Source of the DNA: Agrobacterium vitis
GTDB taxonomy: Bacteria > Pseudomonadota > Alphaproteobacteria > Rhizobiales > Rhizobiaceae
NCBI RefSeq assembly: GCF_037039395.1
Contig: NZ_CP146242.1
Coordinates: 1,656,001 to 1,720,000 of the forward strand
Length of the DNA stretch: 64,000 nt
Direction of reading: 5' to 3'
Below the pieces are notes generated by a model. That model ran no database searches, was not told where the DNA came from, and worked only from the letters and a program-made list of their open reading frames with translations. The position numbers were made by a program, and so were the translations under genes. Below, in pieces: positions 27,256 to 37,804 of this stretch (the stretch's first letter is position 1; the number at the start of each line of letters is the position of its first letter).

Positions 27256-28110
27256 TTAAAATTTTCCGCGCATGGCGTGGGCCTTGTAGACGCCGAGAAT
27301 ATCAACCTTCTCGGAAAAGAAGCGTAATTCCTCCAGCGCCCGCTTGACCGGTGCATCCTCCAGATGGCCTTCGATATCGGCATAAAACTGGGTGGCGATG
27401 AATTTGCCGCCAATCTGGTAGCTTTCCAGCTTGGTCATATTGACGCCATTGGTGGCAAAGCCGCCCATGGCCTTGTAAAGCGCTGCCGGAATATTGCGGA
27501 CATTGAAAACGAAGGTGGTGATGAAGCTTTCATCCGCAGCCGTCCGCTTCAACGCCACCTCATCGCGCGACAGCACGACGAAACGGGTGATGTTGTTTTC
27601 TGAATCCTCGACATTTTCGGCGAGAATATCCAGACCGTAGAGCGAGGCGGCGAGGCGCGGCGCCAAGGCCGCCATGGAGCGGTCGCCCAGTTCCGCAACC
27701 TGCTTGGCGGCCCCTGCCGTATCGCCCGCCACCACGGCCTTCCAGCCATGGCTGCGGATGATCTTGCGGCATTGGCCGAGCGCATGGATGTGACTGTGGA
27801 CCGTGCGGATCTCCTCGGCCTTGACGCCTGGCAGCACCATGAGCTGAAAACGGATCGGCATGAAATATTCACCGATGATTTTCAGGCGTGACAACGGCAG
27901 CAGATAGTGAATATCGGCGACCCGCCCAGCCAGCGTGTTTTCAATCGGGATCATCGCCAGATCCGCCTCGCCGTTTTCCAGGGCCATGAAGGCGTCCTCG
28001 AAGGTCGGGCATGGCAGAGGCTCCATATCCGGGAACATGTCACGGCAGGCCATGTCGGAATTGGCGCCGTAATCGCCCTGAAAAGAGATCTTGTTGGTGA
28101 GCGTGACCAC
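27256..28110 (-). CDS. pheA: prephenate dehydratase
   Basis: Converts prephenate to phenylpyruvate in phenylalanine synthesis. The 284-residue monofunctional enzyme has the catalytic domain (ISFQGDYGANSDMA, ALENGEADLAMIPIENTLAG, HALGQCRKII, GDTAGAAKQVAE, NITRFVVL with the catalytic Thr-Arg-Phe) and an ACT domain from about residue 195 (TTFVFNVRNIPAALYKAMGG, NMTKLESYQIGG), for feedback by Phe. There is no chorismate mutase domain. The start is GTG at 28110 with AAGGA upstream. Ten bases separate it from kdsB, so they form one operon. Confidence 0.95.
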   Translation of the reverse strand: MVTLTNKISFQGDYGANSDMACRDMFPDMEPLPCPTFEDAFMALENGEADLAMIPIENTLAGRVADIHYLLPLSRLKIIGEYFMPIRFQLMVLPGVKAEEIRTVHSHIHALGQCRKIIRSHGWKAVVAGDTAGAAKQVAELGDRSMAALAPRLAASLYGLDILAENVEDSENNITRFVVLSRDEVALKRTAADESFITTFVFNVRNIPAALYKAMGGFATNGVNMTKLESYQIGGKFIATQFYADIEGHLEDAPVKRALEELRFFSEKVDILGVYKAHAMRGKF

Positions 28111-28120
28111 GAGCTTATCC

Positions 28121-28870
28121 TTATTTTGCAGCCAGAATGGCGCGGGCTTTTTCGAGATCCGCCTGCGTATCGACGCCAAGCGGCACGGTATCGACAATCT
28201 CGACATCAATGCGCATGCCCGCCTCCAGCGCCCGCAGCTGTTCCAGCGATTCGCGCTTTTCCAGCACCGAAGGAGGCAGCGCCACGAACCGTTCCAACGC
28301 GGCGCGGCGATAGGCGTAGAGGCCGATATGATGATAAAGTGGTCCATTGCCATGTGGGGCGGTGGCGCGGGTAAAATAGAGCGCCCGCAGGCGGTTGTCC
28401 GACAGCGGTGAGCCGACGACCTTCACCACGTTGGGATTGGTCTTTTCCGCCTCATCCTCGATCTCCACCGTCAGCGTGGCGATATCGACCTGCGGGTCCC
28501 CCAGGGGGCGCAGGGCGGCACGAATCGTCTCCGGGTCAATGGTGGGCAGGTCGCCCTGCACGTTGATGATGATCTCGGCCTCACCCTTCGGATCGACCGT
28601 CATCAGCGCTTCATGGATACGGTCCGAACCGGATTGATGCTGCTCGCCGGTCATCACTGCTTCAAAACCGGCTGCCGTCACCGTGGCGAACACGTCAGGA
28701 TGATCCACCGCCACGACGATACGTCCGACATTGGCCTCCGCTGCACGCTTTGCCACCTGTACGATCATCGGCAGGCCGGCAATGTCAGCCAGGGGCTTGC
28801 CGGGAAGCCTCGTGGAGGCCATGCGGGCGGGGATGAGAACCAGTGTTTTGAAGCGTGTATGGTCAGACAT
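28121..28870 (-). CDS. kdsB: 3-deoxy-manno-octulosonate cytidylyltransferase
   Basis: Activates Kdo as CMP-Kdo for lipopolysaccharide core. The 249-residue protein has [20 protein letters not shown] (nucleotide loop), [29 protein letters not shown] (metal Asp) and [17 protein letters not shown], all diagnostic for KdsB. The ATG at 28870 gives the usual length. Operon with pheA, divergent from cycM; this kdsB-pheA/cycM arrangement is, as I recall, conserved in Rhizobiales. Confidence 0.96.
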   Translation of the reverse strand: MSDHTRFKTLVLIPARMASTRLPGKPLADIAGLPMIVQVAKRAAEANVGRIVVAVDHPDVFATVTAAGFEAVMTGEQHQSGSDRIHEALMTVDPKGEAEIIINVQGDLPTIDPETIRAALRPLGDPQVDIATLTVEIEDEAEKTNPNVVKVVGSPLSDNRLRALYFTRATAPHGNGPLYHHIGLYAYRRAALERFVALPPSVLEKRESLEQLRALEAGMRIDVEIVDTVPLGVDTQADLEKARAILAAK

Positions 28871-29027
28871 CGGTATTCGCCTTTGAAAGCAATGGGGGTA
28901 AGTGGCAAAACGTCTCAGGGCGGCGGAGCATAATCGGGTTGCAACTGTCAAGCAAAAGTCTTAGCCTTTTCATAGATGGAGGCTTGTCCGATTTCTACTG
29001 CGCGGACTGCATGGGGAGCGATAACCA

Positions 29028-29585
29028 ATGAATTCCTACATGAATATGGGAGCAGGCGCATTGCTTGGTACGATCTTCGTACTGATGTCAGTGTCCATTG
29101 CGTCGGAGGGGATTTTCCACGCGCCGACCCCCGAAAAGGAAGGCTATGCCATCGTGGCGGCCGAAGCGCCTGCCGCTGGCGGCGCGGAAGGTGCGGCACC
29201 AGCCGCAGCCGACAAGCCGATTGCGGAACTGCTGGCATCGGCAGACGTCAAGGCGGGCGAAGCGATTTTCAAGAAATGCACAGCCTGTCATAGCGTCGAC
29301 AAGGGCGGAGCCAACAAGGTTGGTCCCAACCTTTGGGGCGTTGTCGACCGACCCGTCGCCAGTCATGAGGGCTTTGCCTATTCTGCTGCCATGAAGGATT
29401 TCTCCAAGGGCAGTTCGGAGCACTGGACCTTTGAAAACCTGAACCATTTCCTGACCGCGCCGAAGAAATTCGTACCCGGCACGGCGATGGGCTTTGCAGG
29501 TCTTCCCAAGGAACAGGATCGCGCCAATCTGCTGGTGTACCTGCATAACCAGTCTGACGCTCCGGTGGCACTGCCGACCAATTGA
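29028..29585 (+). CDS. cycM: membrane-anchored cytochrome c (CycM, c552 type)
   Basis: Electron carrier between the bc1 complex and an aa3 oxidase. Residues 1-26 ([20 protein letters not shown]) form an uncleaved N-terminal anchor, then an Ala/Pro linker. The class I c domain has haem motif CTACH near residue 85, [13 protein letters not shown], and [12 protein letters not shown] with the Met ligand. Length 185 matches rhizobial CycM. The start at 29028 follows GGGGAG. Confidence 0.93.
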   Translation: MNSYMNMGAGALLGTIFVLMSVSIASEGIFHAPTPEKEGYAIVAAEAPAAGGAEGAAPAAADKPIAELLASADVKAGEAIFKKCTACHSVDKGGANKVGPNLWGVVDRPVASHEGFAYSAAMKDFSKGSSEHWTFENLNHFLTAPKKFVPGTAMGFAGLPKEQDRANLLVYLHNQSDAPVALPTN

Positions 29586-29621
29586 TCGACCTCTCGTCGC
29601 ATGGCGACAGAGGCACCAAAC

Positions 29622-29657
29622 ACAAAGACGCCCGGAGCACATGCCCGGGCGTCTTTG
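29622..29657 (+). terminator. terminator after cycM
   Basis: Stem CAAAGACGCCCGG - AGCACATG - CCCGGGCGTCTTTG, 37 bases after the cycM stop. The downstream T tract is part of the stem, so it could act on both strands. Confidence 0.8.
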
Positions 29658-29704
29658 CGTTTCGAAGGCTGGGCGTTTCGAAGGCTGGGCGTTTGGAAGG
29701 CTGG
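29657..29704. repeat. 16-bp tandem repeat, three copies
   Basis: GCGTTTCGAAGGCTGG repeated three times head to tail; the third has one change (GCGTTTGGAAGGCTGG). It begins inside the 3' side of the cycM terminator. Confidence 0.85.
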
Positions 29705-29717
29705 TTAAATCAAGAAT

Positions 29718-29826
29718 GCTACTGCATAATTCTTTAAACCGGAATCGGTTTAAAGAGAAAATTATGCAGCAGATTTAAAGTGCTACAGCGTCCTTTGTGC
29801 GTTTTATAAAACGCACGGCGCTGTAG
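29718..29826. repeat. complete mosaic palindromic repeat, modules A and B
   Basis: Module A (29718-29773): TGCTACTGCATAATTC and its complement ending GAATT-like ATTATGCAGCAG, with ACCGGAATCGGT at the centre. Module B (29781-29826): TGCTACAGCG ... TGCGTTTTATAAAACGCA ... CGCTGTAG. This is the best-preserved copy in the window. Confidence 0.88.
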
Positions 29827-29830
29827 AGTT

Positions 29831-29927
29831 TGTCAGGGAAAAGTGGAATCCGGTTTTCCCGAAAAGACAACCGAAAACAAGAGAATCTGGAGTCTGTCTG
29901 GTTCAATCTGAACCTGACAGACTCCAG
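29831..29927. repeat. intergenic repeat, module C
   Basis: The sequence GTCAGGGAAAAGTGGAATCC ... GAAAACAAGAGAA ... ends in a perfect hairpin AGTCTGTC-GGTTCA...TGAACC-GACAGACT. A close copy lies at 39083-39177. It is directly joined to modules A and B here and lies downstream of glpV on the minus strand. Confidence 0.8.
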
Positions 29928-29953
29928 AGCCGGGCGATCGCACCCGGCTCCAG
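29928..29953 (-). terminator. GC-rich hairpin after glpV, possible terminator
   Basis: GAGCCGGG - CGATCGCA - CCCGGCTC, 12 bases past the glpV stop on the minus strand. It has no U tract of its own; on the minus strand it is followed by the module C hairpin and T-rich sequence, so termination may involve both. Confidence 0.55.
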
Positions 29954-29964
29954 CTTGTTTGATG

Positions 29965-31689
<1,725 letters not shown>

Positions 31690-31730
31690 GTCCTCCCAGA
31701 GTTTGCGATTGCAGGCGTAGTCTTAAAGCT

Positions 31731-32012
31731 TCAAACCGTCCGGAACACGCCAATGGCGTAGATGACCGAAAGACCGAGAGCCCACCACAGGCTGAGACTG
31801 GATAGCCCCAACCATGCGAGATGAATGAAGGCGGAGCCGAGCAGCGACACAAACAGCCTGTCGCCGCGTGTCGTCTCGAACCGCAGAATGCCGACGCGGG
31901 GATTGCCGCCGGGCGAAAAATATTCCCAGACCGACAGGGCGATCAGCAACGCCAGAATGGTGATGAAGAACAGCGCCGTGGGCGTGGTCCAGGCCATCCA
32001 TGACAGGTTCAT
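31731..32012 (-). CDS. glpU: small membrane protein of the glycerol transporter (DUF2160, GlpU)
   Basis: A 93-residue inner-membrane protein with about three hydrophobic segments (TALFFITILALLIALSVWEY, LLGSAFIHLAWLGLSSLSLW, ALGLSVIYAIGVF). It matches the DUF2160 proteins always found in glpSTPQUV operons. Role unproven, perhaps an accessory subunit. AGGAGG fixes the ATG at 32012. It lies 13 bases after glpQ. Confidence 0.88.
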   Translation of the reverse strand: MNLSWMAWTTPTALFFITILALLIALSVWEYFSPGGNPRVGILRFETTRGDRLFVSLLGSAFIHLAWLGLSSLSLWWALGLSVIYAIGVFRTV

Positions 32013-32025
32013 CGTGTCCTCCTCC

Positions 32026-32838
32026 TCAGACGCGGCCGAGGGCAAAGCCCTTGGCGATATAATTGCGAACGAAATAGATCACCACGGCGCCCGGGATCAG
32101 TGTCAGCACACCGGCAGCGGCCAGCAGACCCCAATCAACACCGGAGGCTGACACCGTGCGGGTCATGACAGCCGCAATCGGCTTGGCATCAACCGTGGTC
32201 AGCGTACGGGCGATCAGCAGTTCCACCCACGAGAACATGAAGCAGAAGAAAGCCGCGACCCCGATGCCGGAGGCAATCAGCGGTATGAAGATCTTCACGA
32301 AGAAGCGCGGAAATGAATAGCCGTCGATATAAGCCGTTTCATCGATTTCCTTGGGTATACCGGACATGAAACCTTCCAGAATCCACACCGCCAATGGCAC
32401 GTTGAACAGGCAATGGGCCAGCGCCACCGCAATATGCGTGTCGATCATGTCGAAGGCGGAATAGAGCTGGAAGAACGGCAGTGCAAACACCGCGGGCGGT
32501 GCCATGCGATTGGTCAGCAGCCAGAAAAACAGGTGCTTGTCGCCCAAAAACCGGTAGCGCGAGAAGGCATAGGCAGCAGGAAGCGCGCAGGCGACCGAAA
32601 TCACCATGTTCTGCACCACATAGATGATCGAGTTGATATAGCCCGAATACCAGGAACGGTCGGTGAAGATGGTGATGTAATTCTTCAGCGTCGGCTCATG
32701 CGGATAGAGCGTCAGGGAGCTAAGGATTTCCTGGTTGGTCTTGAAGCTCATGTTGACGAGCCAGTAGATCGGCAACAACAAAAACAAAATGTAGAGACTG
32801 ACAATCAGTACCGGGCGAAGGGAACGGCTGTTGTTCAT
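32026..32838 (-). CDS. glpQ: ABC transporter permease (GlpQ)
   Basis: Inner-membrane permease of 270 residues with six hydrophobic segments and the MalG-type EAA loop ETAYIDGYSFPRFFVKIFIPLI near residue 170. N-terminal SLYILFLLLPIYWLVNMSFK is typical of carbohydrate permease 2. It starts three bases after glpP stops and is the second permease of the glycerol importer. The gene name follows the rhizobial glp system and is unrelated to E. coli GlpQ phosphodiesterase. Confidence 0.92.
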   Translation of the reverse strand: MNNSRSLRPVLIVSLYILFLLLPIYWLVNMSFKTNQEILSSLTLYPHEPTLKNYITIFTDRSWYSGYINSIIYVVQNMVISVACALPAAYAFSRYRFLGDKHLFFWLLTNRMAPPAVFALPFFQLYSAFDMIDTHIAVALAHCLFNVPLAVWILEGFMSGIPKEIDETAYIDGYSFPRFFVKIFIPLIASGIGVAAFFCFMFSWVELLIARTLTTVDAKPIAAVMTRTVSASGVDWGLLAAAGVLTLIPGAVVIYFVRNYIAKGFALGRV

Positions 32839-32841
32839 GGC

Positions 32842-33729
32842 TTAGTCTCCCTTCGGTGCTGACGCACTCTGGGCGTCGCTATGGGTCATGACAGTGTAGA
32901 AAACCCAGGACAGCAGCAGAATGATCAGGAAGTAGATGATCGACATCGCCGCCGCAGGCCCGAGGTCGAACTGGCCGAGCGCCATTTTCACCAGATCGAT
33001 CGACAGGAAGGTGGTGGAATTGCCCGGACCGCCGCCGGTGACGACGAAAGGCTCGGTATAGATCATGAAACTGTCCATGAAGCGCAGCAGCACGGCAATC
33101 AGCAGGACCTGTTTCATTTTCGGCAGTTGGATGTAGCGAAATACCGACCAGCGCGAGGCGCCATCGATCCGCGCCGCTTGGTAATAGGCGTCGGGGATCG
33201 ACACCAGACCGGCATAGCACAGCAGCACGACAAGGCTGGTCCAGTGCCAGACGTCCATGACGACGATTGTCGCCCAGGCATCGAATGGATTGGCCACGTA
33301 ATTATAATCGAGGCCGATGGCGTTGAGGGTATAGCCGAGCAGGCCGATATCGCTGCGCCCGAACACCTGCCAGATGGTGCCGACCACATTCCACGGGATC
33401 AGCAGCGGCAGGGCCATCAGCACCAGGCAGACAGGCACGCCAAGCCCGGTCTTCGGCATGTTCAGCGCGATCAGGATACCAAGCGGCACTTCGATGGCGA
33501 GAATGATCATCGAGAAGATCAGGTTGCGCCACAGTGCATCCCAGAACCGTTCCGATTGCAGCGTCTGGGTAAACCAATCGGAACCAGCCCAGAAGAAGTC
33601 GTTATTGCCGAACGTGTCCTGCACCGAATAATTCACTACGGTCATCAGCGGAATGACGGCGGAAAAGGCCACCAGCAGCAGCACCGGCAGCACCAGAAAC
33701 CAGGCCTTATTGTTCCAGGTCTTGTTCAT
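32842..33729 (-). CDS. glpP: ABC transporter permease (GlpP)
   Basis: MalF-type permease of 295 residues with about six membrane segments (AWFLVLPVLLLVAFSAVIPL at the N terminus). The EAA loop is YYQAARIDGASRWSVFRYIQLP near residue 190, which contacts the ATPases. The start overlaps the glpT stop by four bases (ATGA), giving translational coupling with the ATPase. Confidence 0.92.
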   Translation of the reverse strand: MNKTWNNKAWFLVLPVLLLVAFSAVIPLMTVVNYSVQDTFGNNDFFWAGSDWFTQTLQSERFWDALWRNLIFSMIILAIEVPLGILIALNMPKTGLGVPVCLVLMALPLLIPWNVVGTIWQVFGRSDIGLLGYTLNAIGLDYNYVANPFDAWATIVVMDVWHWTSLVVLLCYAGLVSIPDAYYQAARIDGASRWSVFRYIQLPKMKQVLLIAVLLRFMDSFMIYTEPFVVTGGGPGNSTTFLSIDLVKMALGQFDLGPAAAMSIIYFLIILLLSWVFYTVMTHSDAQSASAPKGD

Positions 33730-34820
33730 GGCCGTACCCCTCCCAATCCGGCACCGGCGAAATCGACCCGCCAGGAATTCGCGTAGATATTGATGGCGGT
33801 CGGATCGAAGCTCACTTTCGGCTCGGCTGGAATATCGGCATCCTCCCGCAGCACGATAGAAATCGGCTGGTCGGCAAAACGGGCGCGAACGATTTTCTGG
33901 CGACCGATATCCTCGACTTTGGAAATCTGCACCGGCATGCCTTCGCGACCAAGGCGAATGAATTCCGGGCGAATGCCAAGCTCGGTGAGGGCTTCGCCCG
34001 GGATGACCGGACGGCCCGGCAGGGCGACCCGCTCTCCACCGATCATGGCGGTATCGCCATCGATGCCGGCGGCCAGCACGTTCATGCCCGGTGAGCCGAT
34101 GAAATAACCGACGAATGTGTGTTTAGGCCGGTCGAACAGCTCAGCAGGGGTACCGATCTGGACGATCTGTCCGTCATACATCACCACCACTTTGTCGGCG
34201 AAAGTCAGCGCCTCGGTCTGGTCATGGGTGACATAAACCATGGTATAGGCGAATTCCCGGTGCAATTGCTTGAGCTGGGCGCGCAGCATCCATTTCATAT
34301 GCGGATCGATCACCGTCAGCGGCTCGTCGAACAGAATGGCATTGACATCGGAGCGCACCAATCCGCGTCCAAGCGAGATCTTCTGCTTCTGGTCGGCGGT
34401 CAGGCCCTGCGCCTTGCGCTTGGCCCAGGCTTCGAGGTCGATCATTTTCAGAATGGTGCGCACCCGCACATCCACCTCGGCCTCCGGCACGCGCCGATTT
34501 CTGAGCGGAAAGGCCAGATTGTCGTAGACGGTCATGGTGTCGTAGACGACGGGAAACTGGAACACCTGGGCAATGTTGCGCGCCTCGGTGGACAATTGCG
34601 TCACATCCTTATCGCCGAACAGGATGCGGCCATCCGAAGGCTGCAACAGGCCGGACATGATGTTGAGCAGCGTAGTCTTACCGCAGCCGGAGGGTCCGAG
34701 CAGGGCATAGGCGCCGCCATCATCAAACTCGTGATGCACTTCCTTCAGCGCATAGAGCGGATTGGTCAGCCCCTTGGGACCATAGGCGTGACGGATATGA
34801 TCGAGGGAAATTCGGGCCAT
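33726..34820 (-). CDS. glpT: ABC transporter ATP-binding protein (GlpT)
   Basis: MalK-type ATPase of 364 residues. Walker A GPSGCGKTTLL, Q-loop QVFQFPVVYDTMTVYDNLAF, a diverged signature (LTADQKQKISLGRGLV, replacing the usual LSGGQ), Walker B ILFDEPLTVID, and switch His in YVTHDQTEALTFA. A regulatory OB-like domain follows from about residue 235. The weak LSGGQ suggests asymmetry with the partner GlpS, which has a normal one. The name is that of the rhizobial system, not the E. coli G3P antiporter. Confidence 0.92.
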   Translation of the reverse strand: MARISLDHIRHAYGPKGLTNPLYALKEVHHEFDDGGAYALLGPSGCGKTTLLNIMSGLLQPSDGRILFGDKDVTQLSTEARNIAQVFQFPVVYDTMTVYDNLAFPLRNRRVPEAEVDVRVRTILKMIDLEAWAKRKAQGLTADQKQKISLGRGLVRSDVNAILFDEPLTVIDPHMKWMLRAQLKQLHREFAYTMVYVTHDQTEALTFADKVVVMYDGQIVQIGTPAELFDRPKHTFVGYFIGSPGMNVLAAGIDGDTAMIGGERVALPGRPVIPGEALTELGIRPEFIRLGREGMPVQISKVEDIGRQKIVRARFADQPISIVLREDADIPAEPKVSFDPTAINIYANSWRVDFAGAGLGGVRP

Positions 34821-34823
34821 ATC

Positions 34824-35915
34824 TTACTCCCCCTGTCCGGCCAGATGTCCGGCAAGCGCCCGGCCATGGGCATCGAAGGCCATCAGGTGACGGGTATCGA
34901 GACGAACCTGCACGTCGCGGCCCGGCTCGATATCGTGAATGCCATGCTCCAGCATCACCCAGCGTTCCCCGGCATAATCGAGATGAATATAGCTTTCCGA
35001 GCCGGAAATTTCCGAGATCATCGAGCGGGCCACCAAAGGAGCGACGCCTTCGCTCGACAAGGCTCCCGCCAGCGACAGGTGATGCGGGTGAAAGCCCAGC
35101 GTCAACGACTCCTCCGGCACATGCGAAAGGTGCCTCGGCACTGTCAGAACCGGAATGCCGCCGATCATGAAATGGCCCTCGCGCCGGATGGCCTGAACAG
35201 TGTTCAACGGCGGATCGGCGAAGGTTCGGGCGGTTTTCAGGTCTACCGGGCGGCGATAGACGTCGATGGTCGGGCCGTATTGCGTGACGCGGCCTTCCGA
35301 GAGTGTGGCGGTATGGCCACCCAGAAGCAGGGCTTCCGACGGCTCTGTCGTCGCATAGACGAAAATCGCCCCCAGTTCGGCAAAGATCTTCGGCAGTTCC
35401 TCGCGCAATTCCTCGCGCAATTTATAGTCCAGATTGGCCAGCGGCTCATCCAGCAGCACCAGGCTTGCCTGCTTGACGATGGCGCGGGCCAGCGCCGTGC
35501 GCTGCTGCTGGCCGCCGGAAAGATTGAGCGGCGTGCGCTCCAGATAGGGTGTCAGCTTCAAAAGCTCGGCAGCCTTCTTGACCTCCCGATCGATGGTGGC
35601 CCTATCGACCTTGCGCACCCTGAGCGGCGAAGCGATGTTTTCATAGACGCTCAGGGCCGGATAATTGATGAATTGCTGGTAGACCATGGCAACCGACCGG
35701 TCCTGCACCCGCAAACCGGTGACGTCCTTGCCATCGAACAGCAGGGAACCGGATGTCGGCTTGTCCAGCCCGGCCATCAGCCGCATCAGCGATGTCTTGC
35801 CCGACAGGGTCGGCCCAAGCAGAACGTTCAGCGACCCGCGTTGCAGGGTCAGGTTGACGGGATGGATGTGAACATCCCCCGCCACCACCTTGGACAGGTT
35901 TCGCAATTCCAGCAT
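34824..35915 (-). CDS. glpS: ABC transporter ATP-binding protein (GlpS)
   Basis: MalK-type ATPase of 363 residues. The P-loop reads GPTLSGKTSLMRLMAG, missing the usual second Gly. Signature LNLSGGQQQRTALARAIV is canonical and Walker B is LVLLDEPLANLD. The switch position reads YATTEPSEALLLG, with Thr-Glu in place of the usual His-Asp, so this subunit probably has an impaired catalytic site. With GlpT it would form a heterodimer in which each partner lacks part of a consensus site. First gene of the transporter block; 262 bases of palindromic repeats separate it from glpD. Confidence 0.92.
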   Translation of the reverse strand: MLELRNLSKVVAGDVHIHPVNLTLQRGSLNVLLGPTLSGKTSLMRLMAGLDKPTSGSLLFDGKDVTGLRVQDRSVAMVYQQFINYPALSVYENIASPLRVRKVDRATIDREVKKAAELLKLTPYLERTPLNLSGGQQQRTALARAIVKQASLVLLDEPLANLDYKLREELREELPKIFAELGAIFVYATTEPSEALLLGGHTATLSEGRVTQYGPTIDVYRRPVDLKTARTFADPPLNTVQAIRREGHFMIGGIPVLTVPRHLSHVPEESLTLGFHPHHLSLAGALSSEGVAPLVARSMISEISGSESYIHLDYAGERWVMLEHGIHDIEPGRDVQVRLDTRHLMAFDAHGRALAGHLAGQGE

Positions 35916-36064
35916 TGTGCGTCAGGCCTCCTCCGCCCGCCGGCAATGACAGCGGTCTGCGTCGGAACCGACACATCCATCCGCTATCATTCTTGTATTT
36001 GCCGCCCTCAAACCCTTTGACCGACACGGTCCGGGTTCTTATGAGACATCTCCCTCTTGCGTGC

Positions 36065-36172
36065 CTACAGCGCCGTGCGCCATATATGGCGCACAAAGGT
36101 TCGCTGTAGCTCTTTATATCTGCTGCATAATTTTCTCTTTAAACCGAATCCGGTTTAAAGAATTATGCAGTA
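36065..36172. repeat. mosaic palindromic repeat, modules B then A
   Basis: Module B (36065-36109) CTACAGCGCCGTGCGCC-ATATAT-GGCGCACAAAGGTTCGCTGTAG and module A (36121-36172) TGCTGCATAATTTTCTC ... TTTAAAGAATTATGCAGTAG, in the opposite order to 29718. It sits inside the glp operon between glpD and glpS. Confidence 0.88.
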
Positions 36173-36177
36173 GCCTG

Positions 36178-37689
36178 TCAGGCCGCCCGCGCCTCCTCGA
36201 TATAGTCTTCCAGCACTTTTGCCTGTTCGGCAGTCAGGAACAGGCCCTGTTTGGTGCGGCGCCAGAGAATATCCTCCGCCGTTGCCGCCCATTCACGGGC
36301 AATCAGCCAGTCAACCTCCACCTGATACAGGGTTCCCCCGAAATAGCGCCCCAGCCCCTCCAGGCTTTTGGCGCCATTGATGATCGTCGTGGCAAACGTG
36401 CCATAACATCTCACAAGCCGGCGCGCGCAACGATCCTCCAGGAACGGAAAGGCTTTTTGCAGCCTCTCCACTTCCGCAAGATAGCCGGTTGCCGGAAAAT
36501 CACCGCCCGGCAAATGGCTTGTCGCCGTCCAGGGCTTGCCCTTGACACCGATAGCCTCGCCAATCTTTTCCAATGCATGTTCACCCAGACGCCGATAGGT
36601 GGTGAGCTTGCCGCCGAACACATTGAGCAGCGGCGCGGCCTTTTCCGGCGTTTCAAGTTTCAGCACGTAATCGCGGGTGGCCTCCTGCGCTTTGGAGGCG
36701 CCGTCGTCATAAAGTGGTCGCACGGCGGAATAGGACCAAACAATGTCCTCAGGCCGGACCGGCTCGGCAAAATATTCGCTGGCGGCATCGCAGAGATATG
36801 AGATCTCAGCGCTGGAAATTTTCACATCCTTCGGATCGCCCTGGTAATCCTGATCAGTCGTGCCGATCAGGGTGAAATCCGTCTCATAGGGAATGGCGAA
36901 GATGATGCGATTGTCCGGATTCTGGAAGAAATAGGCACGGGGATCATCGAACTTCTTCCGTACCACGATATGGCTGCCCTGCACCAGCCGCACATTATGA
37001 ACATTGTTTCTGCCGACCGTATTGGATAGCACGCTATCGACCCACGGCCCTCCAGCATTGACCAGCATCCGTGCCTTGTAGGTGCTGCGGGCACGACTGG
37101 CGCGATCCTCGACCTCAATGATCCAGAGATCGCCATCCCGGTGCGCGCCGATAACGCGGTTGCGGCTGAGGATCGTGGCGCCACGATCCGCCGCGTCGCG
37201 GGCATTCAGCACGACGAAACGGGCATCGTCGACCCAGCCATCCGAATATTCAAAGGCGCGGGTAAACAGCGGCTTCAGCGGCTTGCCCGCCTTGTCCTTG
37301 CGCATATTCAATGTCTTGGTGGCGGGCAGCAATTTACGGCCACCCAGATGATCGTAGAGAAACAGGCCAAGCCGGATCAGCCAGGCGGGACGGATGCCGC
37401 CCTTGTGGAACGGCAGCACGAAACGCATCGGCCAAATGATATGCGGCGCCATGGCCCAGAGCACTTCGCGCTCCATCAGCGCTTCGCGCACCAGCCGAAA
37501 TTCATAATGCTCAAGGTAGCGCAACCCACCGTGAATGAGCTTGGTGGCACCCGAAGAGGTGCCAGAGGCGAAATCGTTCATTTCCGCCAGCGCAACACTA
37601 TAGCCGCGCCCGACAGCGTCACGGGCGATGCCGCAGCCGTTAATACCACCACCAATAACAAATATGTCGAAGACAGGATCGCCAGACAC
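36178..37689 (-). CDS. glpD: glycerol-3-phosphate dehydrogenase, FAD-dependent
   Basis: Membrane-associated respiratory enzyme oxidising sn-glycerol 3-phosphate to dihydroxyacetone phosphate. The 503-residue length equals E. coli GlpD. VFDIFVIGGGINGCGIARDA is the FAD Rossmann motif, followed by FASGTSSGATKLIHGGLRYL and, near residue 255, VQGSHIVV; the C-terminal GlpD domain includes RRLVRCYG. The start is taken as GTG at 37689 with GGGAG upstream; the ATG at 37716 is an alternative. Three AAACGAA repeats lie upstream in the glpR-glpD gap. Confidence 0.95.
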   Translation of the reverse strand: MSGDPVFDIFVIGGGINGCGIARDAVGRGYSVALAEMNDFASGTSSGATKLIHGGLRYLEHYEFRLVREALMEREVLWAMAPHIIWPMRFVLPFHKGGIRPAWLIRLGLFLYDHLGGRKLLPATKTLNMRKDKAGKPLKPLFTRAFEYSDGWVDDARFVVLNARDAADRGATILSRNRVIGAHRDGDLWIIEVEDRASRARSTYKARMLVNAGGPWVDSVLSNTVGRNNVHNVRLVQGSHIVVRKKFDDPRAYFFQNPDNRIIFAIPYETDFTLIGTTDQDYQGDPKDVKISSAEISYLCDAASEYFAEPVRPEDIVWSYSAVRPLYDDGASKAQEATRDYVLKLETPEKAAPLLNVFGGKLTTYRRLGEHALEKIGEAIGVKGKPWTATSHLPGGDFPATGYLAEVERLQKAFPFLEDRCARRLVRCYGTFATTIINGAKSLEGLGRYFGGTLYQVEVDWLIAREWAATAEDILWRRTKQGLFLTAEQAKVLEDYIEEARAA

Positions 37690-37747
37690 GTTTCTCTCCC
37701 TTTCGCAATGCAGCATTATAGTGCGCATGCGAAACTGGATATAGCTA

Positions 37748-37776
37748 AAACGAACTTAAAACGAATGTCAAACGAA
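37748..37776 (-). promoter_or_regulatory. putative GlpR operator array upstream of glpD
   Basis: Three direct AAACGAA repeats at 37748-37754, 37759-37765 and 37770-37776, spaced exactly 11 bp, one helical turn. They lie 60-90 bases before the glpD start. TTTCG-type direct repeats are the usual targets of DeoR-family repressors. Confidence 0.7.
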
Positions 37777-37804
37777 AGTTTAGCAGTCCCTATTGATCAG
37801 GCGG

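Noticed and set aside
34119..36020. 633-codon plus-strand frame
   Set aside because: It is the reverse shadow of the GlpT and GlpS ATPases, with typical His/Gln/Arg-rich antisense composition.
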